DNA of 64,000 nt, from NCBI GenBank assembly GCA_024734495.1, contig JALMQS010000055.1, positions 10,079,652-10,143,651 of the forward strand, given 5' to 3'. This document shows positions 1-11,700 of this stretch, piece by piece. A model generated the notes under the pieces. It saw nothing but the letters and a program-made list of their open reading frames with translations. It made no database searches and had not been told where the DNA came from. The stretch comes from Forficula auricularia (lineage: Eukaryota; Arthropoda; Insecta; Dermaptera; Forficulidae). Numbering within the stretch: position 1 is the first letter of the stretch; each line of letters opens with the position of its first letter. Both the position numbers and the translations under genes were made by a program.

Positions 1-211
1 CCCCAAAAAAAAGGGGGGGAGTTTTTTCTGTTTTTTTTTTGTTTGTTTCATTAATGATTGAGACCTATGTTCTTAGATTGTTTCTTCAACAACAAAAAGG
101 TGTGGGTCATCAATTTGGTTCGAAAAGCTCATCACATATTGAAATTAAATTATTCTGGCCATTATAAAAAATTTAGTTGATTTAATTTTTTTTCCATTAT
201 TAGAGTATTTT

Positions 212-1145
212 TTAATTTTTAATTTTAACTTTCTTTTTGGTAAAATATCCATGTCTTAATAAATTTTCATTATAGGATTTAAGCCTGTTTTCTCTCAAAG
301 TGTCTTGACTCAAAGTTTTGTTTACTTGATTTTTCCATTTTCTACCCTCAATAACTATCTCTCTGTCTATTTTAATAATATTTTTCTGCATCTCAGCTAT
401 ATTTTCTTCCCTTATTAAATATGTATCACTATGTTCCCTCAAATCTTCTATTTTATTTATTTTTATATTACTTATTGTATTTTTTCTCTCCCTTATTCCT
501 GTAGGGGTACCTATTATTTTATTATAATTTCTATTCATTAAATCATTATTATTTATTTCTTGATCCTTTAATTCTCCCTTTCTTTCTGCTACCTTAATAT
601 TATCTTTAACAACAATTTTTGGTTTCTTTGAACCTTTCTTTATATTGATATATTCATTTATATTATATTCTTTTGATTCGCACTTTCTTTTTCTGTTTTC
701 ATTTTGGGGATTTACGCCCTTATTTAACCCTTTATTTATATTTTTATTTATATTTCGCTTCCCTTTTTTCTTCATAATTTCTCGGCCCTCAATTATTTGA
801 ATGTTTCTTGGCTTTGATTTAAAATATTTTTGTTTATCTTTTGTATCTTTCATAATAGGTTCACTATACGAGTTATTTTCCTTTGACCTAGTATTTATGT
901 TTTGATTTACTAAACTATCATGAACAATGATTGGAATTTTAGCTGAGCCGACTCTATGCACCTTGTCTTTCGCAAGCTCCTCGGAATTTTTTCACATTAG
1001 CAGAATATTTAGACAAAGAATTATCATTTTCTAACGATTGCGAGATTTTTTTATTAATGAATTTAATATGTATTGAATTATTGCTATTATTTGGGGATTG
1101 GGTGCAGCCTAAATTTATCTGGGTACTTGGTTGCTGCTCTAACAA
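212..1145 (-). CDS. Asn/Lys-rich reading frames downstream of gag, unidentified
   Basis: Two minus-strand frames follow gag: 954-1145 (63 codons) and 212-961 (249 codons). They overlap by eight bases in different frames, which suggests one reading frame broken by a single indel. The larger product is very rich in Asn, Lys, Ile and Glu. I see no protease DTG/DSG motif, no YxDD and no integrase zinc finger, so I cannot assign it to pol. It could be a divergent pol N-terminus or a gag-associated accessory frame. Its position directly after gag argues for membership of the retrotransposon. Confidence 0.35.
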
Positions 1146-1224
1146 GTCCCGGTGACATTTCCCAATGAAAATTCATTTAATCCATTATCTCTTAATGCAG
1201 AATGTTTTTGAATAGTGCCCACTG

Positions 1225-2425
1225 TTACTGTACCTGGGGGTGGGGTGATACTACTTGAGGTAAATATTGGGAATCAGTCCGAAATTGCGTGGGGGTTGTG
1301 GGTTGCCAGGACACATCTTGCGTTTGAATGTGAGCAAAATTTACTTGGTTATTATTTGAGTTTGTCCTATACTGATTATATTGAAGGTGTGGATATCCAT
1401 GTGAATTTTTGTTAACATTTTCTTGTCTATTAGAATGAAATTGATTGTAATTTTGTGGGTATGTTGTATAATGATTTGATTGAAGACCTGGATTTTCTCG
1501 CAAATTTTCGTTTTGGCGATTATTATAGTTAAAATTTTCTTGCCTATTAGAATAAGAATGATTGTAAATTTGTGGTCTCTGTCTATTGAAATTATTCCCT
1601 TGATATTGACGATTATAATTATTATTTTTCGACCTACAATCGCTGTAGTCGTGGCCTATGCGTTTGCAGAATCTACAATATTCTACTAAATTTCGAGCCT
1701 CTTCGGGTTCATCTAAATAATCTTGTTCCTTTAAATATGCTGCGTCAATTGCATCTTCCAAAATTGTATAGTTACGTGCATCGATGATTATTCTTAAATT
1801 ACTATGCAAGCCGTTTACGAATGATTTTAGGCCTTTTTCATCATTGAGATCCCTAATTATATTTCTAGCCTGCTGGTTGTCTACTTTCTTTAATATGCAC
1901 TTATTTAATTTGTTTATTAAATCGCGTACTCTAAACCCGAATTCTCGTACGTTTTCTCCCGTTTTTTGTTTACAATTTTGAAGCTGGTTTGTGATAGTGG
2001 ATTCAGAAATTTTTTCCCCGTACGACTTTTCTAAAAATATTTTTAAATCATTGAATGTTTCGAAAGATCTGTTATCTATGTCCCATCTAGCTCTTGGCTT
2101 TTAATTTTAGATGTATAATTGATTCAAAAAGGATATGTTTATAATTTGGATCGACATATTTTAAAGAATATTGGCAACAATTTATAAAATTTTCTAGGTC
2201 ATCAGAATTTGTACCGTCAAATACAGGTATAGAATTTTGTGCTTCTTTTAATTTTATATATGTTTCTCGAGAGGTGTTTAGTTTGTTGTTATTTATATAA
2301 TTTTTGATTATTCTTAAATCTTCTATTGATAAATTACTAAGAAAATTTATTCTATCCTCGCTACTATCTGTGTGTTCGTAATCGTCTTGCCCTTGCATTT
2401 TGTAAATGTTTTCAAAATTGATCAA
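1225..2425 (-). pseudogene. gag: Gypsy-type gag with CCHC zinc knuckle, one frameshift
   Basis: Gag forms the nucleocapsid-like particle and binds the element RNA. Translation from 2425 opens with an acidic N-terminus followed by a stretch beginning IPVFDGTNSDDLENFI, typical of the gag capsid region of insect Gypsy elements. Around 2090 the frame shifts by one; beyond it a long open frame carries the helical region with GENVREFGFRVRDLI. The zinc knuckle CRFCKRIGHDYSDC fits C-X2-C-X4-H-X4-C. An Asn/Gln/Tyr-rich tail ends near 1225. The frameshift makes this copy non-functional. The plus-strand frames over the same bases are shadows. Confidence 0.75.
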
Positions 2426-2675
2426 ATAACACTATGGGGTCTGGAATGAAATTGTTGGGTTTGTTTTAGTGGGATTTGTTGGTTTGTTCTGGAGCTTCAG
2501 AAGAGTTCATTTTTTTCAAAATAATAAAATACTTTTTCAAAACAAATAAGAGAGAATAATAGAATTAAGGCTTACTTTAATTTTTCGGAGCGACGATGGC
2601 GGATGAATCCCTCTTTGGTCCTCTGATAGCGTCCTTCGGAAAAGTTAGCTCGATTCTTCAATGCAATTCTTCTAA
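2426..2675 (-). other. Leader between PBS and gag of the LTR element
   Basis: This is the untranslated leader of the element on the minus strand, continuing at 2872-2890 on the far side of the inserted MITE. A short open frame at 2572-2675 has no recognisable domain. I see no other feature. Confidence 0.4.
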
Positions 2676-2871
2676 GGCCCGGTTGTATGTCGCAAAGTAA
2701 ATGCTTTTTACTACTAACCAAGGGTAGAAGGTAAATGGAGGGGCTGGGATGGCCAATCAGATGACAGGCACTGAAAGTTCCTGTCATCTGATTGGCCATC
2801 CAGCCCCTCCACTTACCAGCTACCCTTGGTTAGTGGTAAAAGCATTTACTTTGCGACATACAACCTGCCCT
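2676..2871. mobile_element. Palindromic MITE, family 1 (copy 1)
   Basis: Two arms of about 90 bp form a near-perfect inverted repeat with ends GGCCCGGTTGTATGTCGC and its complement. The centre carries the inverted pair TCAGATGACAGG / CCTGTCATCTGA around a short loop. TAAG flanks both sides and may be the target duplication. Three more copies lie at 61181-61933 inside a LINE. It has no coding capacity and must have been moved by enzymes supplied elsewhere. Confidence 0.85.
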
Positions 2872-2890
2872 AAGGGTCAGTTCGGGGTAT

Positions 2891-2903
2891 GTTTCGGGCG
2901 CCA
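2891..2903 (-). other. Primer binding site of LTR element
   Basis: The minus strand reads TGGCGCCCGAAAC, matching the 3' end of tRNA-Lys used as primer by many retroelements. It lies two bases inside the LTR end at 2906, which fixes the LTR boundary and the minus-strand orientation. Confidence 0.8.
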
Positions 2904-2905
2904 AT

Positions 2906-3163
2906 TGTTATAATATACTAGGGGTGAGGGAGTGTAGTAAATGATTATAACAAGATGTATTATTTAATACAAGGTTTATTCAGTATAAGTACAGAGGCAC
3001 AGTGTGACAGGGATCTCGGTCAATAAGTCATCCGCCACGATTATCAGAGATTCATGGCTTAAATATAATTATAATCAGGTCAAGCTTTGCAATCTCAGCA
3101 ATTACATAAGCCTACTGCTTACGCGCAGACTTATGTAACCTGTCGAAAAGGCAAATCACAACA
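2906..3163 (-). repeat. 5' LTR of the Gypsy-like element
   Basis: On the minus strand the 258-bp segment begins TGTTGTGATTTGCC and ends ATTATAACA, giving the usual TG...CA termini. The inner end abuts the primer binding site. The second LTR is not in the window, so divergence between LTRs cannot be read. Positions 3164-3287 beyond it show nothing recognisable. Confidence 0.7.
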
Positions 3164-3287
3164 TACCCCAGGGTAGTAAAATAAAATATTTTTTGTGGGT
3201 AGTGTTTCAGGGATTTAATAATTGTTATAATTTTATTTGGAGTACAAATTAATGCAATGGATTACAAAATAATAACAGGTTTTAAAA

Positions 3288-3659
3288 GGATTAAGGTTCA
3301 CAAAAAAGGAGTAAGTCACCTTAATATTTGTATATATCAAAAAAAAAATATAATAGTGAAAATTTATTTTAATTTTAACGATAGAAAACAAAAATACAGC
3401 AATAAAAAACATAATGAAAAATTATTTCAATTTTTAAAATATTACATAAAAACAAAAAAAATGTAATTGACAACTTATTTTATAATAAATACATATAAGA
3501 AGAAGAAAAACCAACAAAAAAACAGAGAAAAATAATTTTAATTTTAAAATTACATATTTTCAAAATAAAAGTTTATTGAATGTATTTAAAATCGAAATCG
3601 TATAACTGAATTATTCTAATTCTCGTTAAAAAGACTTGTTTCTTAAAAATATATATATA
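3288..3659. repeat. Duplicated block downstream of gene A (paired with 32690-33052)
   Basis: Starting at the shared string AAGGATTAAGGTTCAC, this AT-rich block aligns with 32690-33052 downstream of gene B with few mismatches and small indels. It ends in a TA run where the Penelope-like element begins. It is part of the segmental duplication that produced the two genes, not an independent gene. The 69-codon plus frame inside it is a composition effect. Confidence 0.7.
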
Positions 3660-4945
3660 TAAAATTTAAATCCAGTCACTCCTCGCATATATGGTGTACC
3701 AAAAATACATAAAGAAAATGTACCCTTAAGATTAATAAACTCAACTATTAATGACCCCTTATATAACTGCATGAAATACTTGTCGATTATCATTTCAAAT
3801 ATGAGCAAACACAATAATAGAAACATAAAAGACTCGCTTCATGCTTATAGCTTACTTAAAGATATAGAGCTGGAGAGAGGTACGATATTAGTCTCATTTG
3901 ATGTCGTGTCGCTCTTCGGTTCGATACCAACAGAGTTGACGTTACAGTTGATCAAGAAATATTGGCTTGTGGTAGTTGACTTAACTCCATTAAGTCTAGA
4001 GGAATTCATAAAAATCACAGAGTTCTGCCTAAATAATAGTTGTTTTAGATATAGGGATAGATATTACAAACAAATAAAAGGATTGGGTATGGGCATTAGC
4101 ATGGCTCCAGCATTAGCTAACCTGGTTATGTATGATTTTCATGAGACGGTGATAGCCCGACTTCGGCCTCAATTTTTCTATCAATATGTTGATGACGCCA
4201 TAACAGCCATCAACGAAGATAACATTAAAAAATTCCTAAGTGAAATTGATAATTATAATAAAGACATTAAGTTCACATATGAGGTCGAAGTCGATGGTAA
4301 GCTACCGTTTCTTGATATGGAGCTAATTAACAACAATAACAATTTACTTATAAACTGGTACAAAAAACCTTATGCGAGTGGTGTAATACTAAACTTCAAT
4401 TCAAATAGTCCCCCACTCATAAGATCAACGTAATTAGAGGTTTATTATGGAGAATGCTAAAATTAAGCAATAAATCTTTTTGGAAAGAAAATATAGTCAG
4501 ATTTAAAAAAATTGCCAGTTGTAATAATTACCCCCCATCATTGATAAGCAGGACGATACACGAGACCTTGAATAAGATAACAAGATCAGTACCTGTGGTT
4601 AATGAAGCTAAAATTGACAATTCTCAACCAGAGAGGCTACAGGTTATGACTTTCACACCCGCGTATCATAAGCTAAAGTTGTTGTTCTCCAAATATAAAA
4701 TAGATCTAGTGCCAAAAATAGGCAATAATTTGTCTTTCCTGTTCAATAACAAAGACAAAATAGAAAAAATCAATCAATGTAATGTAGTTTATAAAATATC
4801 TTGCATTGATTGTAATAAAATTTATTTAGGCACAAGACCTATGGAAAAAAGATTAAATGAGCACAAAAGATCTGTCCTTAAAAAAGGGAACAACAACCAA
4901 ACAGCATTAGCACAACATGCGCGGACTGAGGGTCATAATTTTGAT
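3660..4945 (+). pseudogene. Penelope-type reverse transcriptase plus GIY-YIG nuclease, frameshifted
   Basis: The protein copies element RNA at a nicked chromosomal end. The frame open from 3660 to 4433 starts near TPRIYGVPKIHKENVPL and carries LVSFDVVSLFGSIP, GLGMGISMAPALAN and the catalytic QYVDDA box near 4183, then GKLPFLDMEL, all hallmarks of Penelope RT. A single-base shift near 4410 moves the frame to 4454-4951, which encodes the linker and the GIY-YIG domain (VYKISCIDCNKIYLG, then RLNEHKRSV and AQHARTEGH). The usual YIG is YLG here. Another shift near 4945 leads to the C-terminal stretch ending at 5111. The breaks indicate a dead copy. Confidence 0.85.
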
Positions 4946-5111
4946 TTTTGAAAATTTTAATATAATTGACTATGAAAAAAATAAAACAAAACCTTTTTTC
5001 AAGGAATCGTGTTTCATCCAACAAAGCCTGAAAAACACAGTAAATTACAAGGTAGATACGGGTTTTTTAATGAGGGAGTACAAAATTTTAATAGAAATGA
5101 CAAAAAAATAA
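3660..5111 (+). mobile_element. Penelope-like element 1, 5' truncated
   Basis: Coding remnants of a Penelope-like retroelement (RT then GIY-YIG endonuclease) occupy this interval. The left end joins the duplicated gene-A flank at a TA-rich run and lacks the RT N-terminus. The copy of this flank at 33052 downstream of gene B has no such element, so the insertion postdates the gene duplication. Confidence 0.85.
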
Positions 5112-5189
5112 ACATGTATGCTTTTTTTATTAATTAATTCCGCGTGCCAAAAAACGTAGACAATATTGTGGTCGTTGACCTTCCCAGAT

Positions 5190-5528
5190 TTTAATTATAA
5201 TATTTTACGAATAACTGTAATAATATTCGATTAATGAATACTTAAGAACGGACCAATATATTCTCTAATTGAATATTCGGATTGAAGAATCGCCTCTAGA
5301 GACACTAACAGAGTCAACGGATCAAAAAGGTACGATAACAGTTGGTGACAGCCAAATGGCAGTCAAACAAAAAACCCTGTTATTTTGACGTTAATAATAA
5401 TTGGAGTGGAAACAAATTTTTTTGTGAGAATAAAAAAAATATAAATAATAATTGCATAATATTTTTATTTGCATTAAGAAAAAGAAACTCATAATAATTT
5501 GGTTTTATTAACACAATGCTTTAATGAA
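5190..5528 (-). other. 3' flank and 3' UTR of gene A, conserved with gene B
   Basis: This segment aligns closely with 33374-33731 downstream of gene B, including the stretch around ATTATTTTGACGTTAATAAT. Near the coding end it must contain the 3' UTR. Conservation here is higher than in the coding exons. Confidence 0.65.
5464..5469 (-). terminator. Poly(A) signal of gene A
   Basis: AATAAA on the minus strand, 60 bp past the stop codon, is positionally conserved with 33649-33654 of gene B. A second AATAAA at 5504-5509 is specific to gene A. Confidence 0.6.
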
Positions 5529-5710
5529 TTACTCTTTTTCATTAAACATCTTATTCAAACTTTCACATGACACTTCAAAATATCTATCCTTCAATATTAT
5601 ATCCTCTCGACTTGCACATTTCAGGACTTCAAATTTCTTCAAAAAGTTCTTCTCAAAAGTTCTAAAAATAATATTGTCGCAGCGAATCCTGCCCTTACAA
5701 AGGTCCTTCA
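5529..5710 (-). CDS. Gene A exon 4 (C-terminal, stop)
   Basis: The acceptor is TTCTGATTTAG. The exon runs from the split codon to TAA at 5529-5531 and encodes KDLCKGR, then the Cys residues at 107, 128 and 145. It carries a 12-residue insertion relative to gene B. Seventeen of its first 59 bases differ from gene B, and all but one of these lie in codons that change the amino acid. Confidence 0.8.
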
Positions 5711-8700
5711 CTAAATCAGAAAAAGAAAATGAATAAATAATATAAACTCCTAGAATTCGTTACTCCAATTGACTTACGATCATTAATCTTTCCCAAGTCT
5801 GAGGGTATGCATATTCTACTCTTGGGATTTTCCTTGACATTATTATAATCCACACAGATATATTCGCCGCTATTATCTAATTTATTGGTAGATTTATCTA
5901 TAACTATAATAAAAACAAATTATATATTTATTAAACTTAAATTTAAATACATTTCTTTGTTTCGAGGTCAAAAATTTATATAAATAATAAGAGTAAGTAG
6001 GTAAAATTGGAAGGTTGGTTTCACAAAAATAAAATAAATAGGTACATATAAGGTCAGGTGGGGTAACTGGGCCAGCTTCTTTTGTTTTCCCAAGGATAGT
6101 ACTCCATATTTTTGGCTATAACTAAGCTTCCTCACACTTTATAGATCTCGTGACTATATTAATTGAAAGATGAAATTTTCTTCAAATAATCATGATACTT
6201 TCAACATTTGATTGTTCAAAATTTTGGAATTATCTTAAGTTGAATGTAAAGTTTTGCGGTTGGCCCAGTTAAACTCGTTGTGGGGTAATTGGACCAGCCC
6301 AGCTTATTTGCTGTTTTTAATTTTTAACATATTTTGAGAATTCGGCATGTTCCCCTATCCCTCAAGGCCCTGGCCGTAGGTAGAATTAGTCTCATTTGTA
6401 TATGGATTAAAAATAATCAAATATGTAAGCGATTCGGGGTAATTGGGCCCTGACTACGCTGGCCCAGTTGCACCAAGACCTATATTTTTTTATTCTATTG
6501 AATTTTTTAAGGTAGATAAGTTTAAACGCCAAGTATAATTTTTAAAATCGATTTTTATTACAGAAAATACAAAAAAGTAGCATAAATCAAACAACTAAAC
6601 AAAATAATTTCATTTTACGCATTGAAATAAAGTTCCTTATGCTTAAGAAAGCCTTAATTAAGTACTTACTCAAGTCTCAATATTTTCAAGGAACTGGGTA
6701 AGGCAACTAGGTAAGAAGTAAGCACATAACTAGGTAAATAAGTAAATAAGTAATTAACTTAACTAAGTACTTAAGTATAAAATAAGCTTAAAGAAATTTC
6801 TCTAATTCAGTAACACTTAAAATTTCCCACCAATATGAAAAAGTGAATTGCGCTAAAAAATGCGGTAAAATTAAAAAGCTCTGGGGTTACAAGACCCCTG
6901 GCCCAGTTGCCCCCGGTCCCAGTTAACCCACCTGACCTTATGTTTTGAGTTTTATCTCGATATATATGGGCCGGAGAGCCTCTTCGATTTTTTTGATTTT
7001 CTGATATTGTTATTATATAATATGTAGAAAAATGTATCCACATAAATTGTTAGCTTTCTATCTTAGCCCATACGAAATTTCGATTTTTGAAGAAAATAGA
7101 TTTAGTAAATTATTAAAATAAATTGATACGTTCAGATGTGACCATCCACTTGAATTTACCATTCAACCTGGCCCCCTCGTATATTTAATATTTAATAAAA
7201 TTATTTATAATAATGTAGGGGGGATTAGTTTTCCATTTTTAGATTACTGGAGGCCTTCTGATTATGTATACAAAATTTGGTTGAATTTGGTTAATGGGCC
7301 TATATTCGGGTTAATATACGGTATTGTGATTTTGATGTTCCATGGATAAGTTGTATTAAAATGTATTTATTTGAGTATAATCTTGAACTAATTAAAATAA
7401 TGTCTTTTAATTGGATCATATATAAAAAATACTATAACTATTTTATTTTACGCAATAACATTGAAAAAAACGTGATAAATTTATACTCCCTGGCATGTTC
7501 TATTTCCATTTTATACTACAATTTTAAACACATATTTTTTATTGAACTATTAGATTAATATTTTCATTGTTATCCTACGACTATTTAAATGAAAAATATT
7601 ATTTCAAAAATTATTTAAAAAATTGTCACCCTCACCTGGCGACATTAAAAGATTCAAATTTCCCGTTAAAATTACAAACTTGCGATCTGTTTATTAGCTA
7701 TATTCGTTTGGAATGGGCGTGTGTGCCTTAATTTGTGCCAAGTGCCCTATCTGGTGTCACTTTTTTTAGCTACGTCACCTTGGGTCTGCCTTAGTTTGGT
7801 GCACACTAAAACCAGGGCCGTGCAGTGGTATGCTGCAGAGAGGCTGCTGCATCAGGCGGCACTATAAGAGAGCGGCATAAGCAGCGAAATCAAAATGCAA
7901 TTTGAGCCATTCTTTAATTAAAAATCTTTACGGAACGCTTTTCTATATTGGTCTATGTTATTCCGATAATCATGTATCTATACGATTTATGATTTATCGC
8001 AATCCCATGCCTAAGCTCTATTACGATTATATTAATTAAAAACTCGTAACCTTATTTAAACATTTATTTACAATAACATCAAGATATAAATATAAATACA
8101 ATGAATAAAAAACAATTAACAATAACATCAAGTATGTGTTGTACACATCAATTCTTCCCTCCTTAGAACGCGAACGCAGCTTCTCACAGGATCATTCTCC
8201 TTTCTTCCTAGGTTTAAAATAACTTGAATGATATTTAACAACTAACCTTTCCCTTTCGTGACTATTTTCAATAATTTTTGCTCCACCCTCTTGAGTCACT
8301 ACCAATCTATACGGTTCCTCTCCATTTTTATCCCAATCCAATCTATACAACACTTCGTTAATTAAAATAAAATGTGGTGCCAATCTTAATATCTTCTTCC
8401 TTACTTTCGAATTACTAGGTAGGATCGATTCTTCTAAATATAATTTTATTTGATGAAGTAACTCTTCCTTATTTTGATTTAATTTCATCTGCCAACATCT
8501 AGTTTCTCCTCTTCCATTATATTCAACTCATCCTTCTTGACTTCCTTCAACTAGTACGGAATTAAATCATCTTCATTAGTTAATACTCTTCTTCTTTCCT
8601 CTATTTGTAATTCCATTGATGGCCGAATGATTTCCGAAAATTTATTCTCACAACAAATAATATGACTAGAGATCTCACTTTCTATTCTTACTTTCTTAGG

Positions 8701-11700
8701 GAATCCTACTTCTTTTTGAACAAGGAACTCCCTTTTTCCTTGCCCCTCCACTCGTTTCCCTTCTTGAAGCAAGTCTCTTCCCTATGTCCTTCCCGTCTAC
8801 AGAATCCACAAAAACGTCTATCCTGAATGCAACTTCTATCTTGACTCGTCTTCTCTTCTTTATCAACATCCTTTAAATCCCTTTCTATTTCTTCTACCGT
8901 CTGCATAAACACTTCAAAATCAGAGAATTCCACTCCCCTAATGGACGATCTAATACCTGGAGCAATCATCTCCACTAAAACTTGAAGGATTGAACCAGCA
9001 TCTTCGTCCGGAAAAACTCTCTTATATAAAGCCATCTTATTCTCAATAAATAACCTTATAGGTTCGTCCCTTCTCTGTTTCTCCTCATAAAACATAACCT
9101 TTAACTTTGAGACTATGATTAAACTATCACATTCTCGGAGAAATTTCATTTTAAAATCTTTTCCAATCCAAGGCGGGAAATTGCTTCACCACCCGCCACC
9201 ATGTCTTGGCCTTATCTAACAACTGACCCGAAACCACCATGAGCCAAACATCTTCCGGTACTTTATATTTTAATAGAGTATTCTCGACCTTTTTAAAAAT
9301 AACTTCGGATCTTCCTCTGGGAGAGCTCCAAACACCGGAAGGAACGTTCCCACGTCTGCTAATTGAATATTCCTATAAATCTCGAAATCACTACCCTTTT
9401 CCGAATTTTTCTCCCTTTTTATCATTTCTTCCAATTCTATCCTCTTGTTTTTTTCCTCTTCCAAATCATCCTTCAATTTTTTCATTATTTCTTCAAAATA
9501 ATTTTTTAATTTATTCACCTCCTCTCCCAAATCCATTACTCTATGCTCACCTTTTTTATATGATCCTTGATCTTCGATATCTCCTCCTCGTTATTTCCAT
9601 ATTCGCAAAATCATTTTTCTTATTCCTCTTCCCCAGAGGTCTACTAGGTTTTCTTATCATTTTCACATTATTCGGGCGCCAATATTACGATTATATTAAT
9701 TAAAAACTCGTAGCCTTATTTAAACATTTATTTACAATAACATCAACATATAAATATAAATACAATGAATAAAAAAACAATTAACAATAACATCAAGTAT
9801 GCGTTGTACGCATCAGCTTTTTTAGGAACCTTTGATTTCGGTTGTAGTTGATATCATTATTTTAAAGTAGTTTATATTTTAAAAATAAAAGTCTTTTACA
9901 TTTTGTGCAGTTTTTTTTTTTTTTTTTACGAATTAATTATATAATAACAATATCAGAAAATCAAAAAAATGGAAAAGGCTCACCGGCAAAAGGTCGTTCA
10001 ATTGACATGGAATGACCCATATACTACGGGTTACGAGCTCATCATTACTTCGTTGTGAACTCCTGATAGTCCGGGAGCCCGGCCACATATTGCTACCTCA
10101 GAAGGTACAAAAGGTTTGAAGGTAAATTTAATATGAAATAAAGTAGTTATGTTAAAAAAGTCATTTCTTACAAATGAGACCGGGGGCTTTTGCCCGTGGG
10201 AGGCGATCAAAAATTGAAAAAAAGTCAAAATTTACCTCATAAGGTACATGAAAAATTTCGACTGGAATAAGTCCCCATTGTATTATATAAATAAATTCCG
10301 GCTCATAAGAAACGAAATTAGGGGGCTTTTTTGCTTTAAGAAGAGATTTAATTTTCAAAAATTACTCTAAATTTACCTCATAAGGTTCATGAAATTTTTT
10401 TTCATGGGTATTTACTTTACAACGCACAGTTCCAAAAAACAATGTGTAAGAAACGAAACGTGGGGGCAAAAGTAGCTCAAGAAACCATTTTTCGAAAAGG
10501 GGACCAAAATTTACCTCATAAGATAAATGAAAAATTTCGATTGGAATATGTCCCCATTGTATTGTATAAATAAATTCCGGCTCATAAGAAACGAAATTAG
10601 GGGGCTTTTTTGCTTTAAGAAGAGATTTAATTTTCAAAAATTAGTCGAAATTTACGTCATAAGGTACATGAAATTTTTTTATGGCTATTTACTTTACAAT
10701 GCACAGTTCCAAAAAACAATGCGTAAGAAACCATATGTGGGGGCAAAAGTAGCTTAAGAAACCATTTTTCGAAAAGGGGACCAAAATTTACCTCATAAGA
10801 TACATGAAAAATTTCGACTGGAATATGTCCCCATTGTATTATGTAAATAAATTACGGCTCATAAGAAACGAAATTAGGGAGCTTTGTTGCTTTAAGAAGC
10901 GATTTAATTTTCAAAAATTAGTCGAAATTTACCTCATAAGGTACATGAAAATTTTCGACTGGAATAACTTCGAAATTGTATTATATAAATAAATTCCGGC
11001 TCATAAGAAATGAAATTCGAAGGCTTTTTTTGAATATAACGCTCTCTTTATTTAGTTTAAATTAGAATCCTGATCTGCGGGATTTAGCTTTGTAGGTTGT
11101 TTTCATGAAGAGAAAGGCGTCATGAAGCTTATGTGGAGCCGGAAGTCAGTCAGTTAGTTAGTTTCTTATAGGTTAGAGTGAATAAAGTCAAATTTATAAA
11201 AAGTTCTGCGTTATATTTATAAAACTCGTCCAGACTACACAGCTCCTCTGAAATTCCGAAGGCAACAATTCCTATTTTTCTTTTTATTTGTGCCGTATAC
11301 GTGAAGTTTTCCAGCTAAGTAAATCGAGATCTCTACAGGTACAACTTAATTTCAAACATTCAAACTTGACCCAATTCTGGTGTTTGCCATTTGATATTCC
11401 CAGTAACTTTACTAATCCAAGTACTTCTATCTCACCAGGGTGAAACATTTCAGAATGGACCAACCTGCCTCTCCATCGTACTCTCCACTTCACAATGAGG
11501 GTAATCTATTTTGTATTATTCATAATAATGATATTCCAATGAGCACGACAACAAAAATAAAGAAATTCAACGACGAAACTTTCAGAAAAGCATTAAATGC
11601 AAAAAATCTAAGATCACAAAACGTATCATCGAAATATAATTACATAGTTGAAAATTTTCCCAACAATCTAGACAATAGTTTTTATGGATATCATAGTTTG

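Larger units (their letters stand above)
1..3163 (-). mobile_element. Gypsy-like LTR retrotransposon, 3' part outside window
   Basis: Read on the minus strand, this interval gives an LTR (2906-3163), a tRNA-Lys-type primer binding site, a leader, gag with a zinc knuckle and then Asn/Lys-rich open frames running toward position 1. The order LTR-PBS-gag is that of a Ty3/Gypsy element in reverse orientation. Reverse transcriptase, integrase and the second LTR are not visible, so the element either leaves the window or is deleted. Positions 1-211 are AT-rich with nothing recognisable apart from short homopolymer runs. A MITE is inserted in the leader. Confidence 0.75.
8019..9815 (-). mobile_element. 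Internally deleted Gypsy-like LTR retrotransposon
   Basis: Two nearly identical LTRs (8019-8150 and 9683-9815) bracket 1.5 kb containing gag and only the two ends of the pol integrase region. The minus strand reads TGGCGCCCGAA (9671-9681) as primer binding site next to the 9683 LTR. Outer flanks GCTC and GCTT may be a four-base target duplication with one change. Protease, RT and RNase H are missing, so the copy is non-autonomous. It sits in intron 2 of gene A. Confidence 0.8.

Noticed and set aside
1215..1981. Plus-strand frames opposite gag
   Set aside because: They are shadows of the gag frame, which carries the zinc knuckle.
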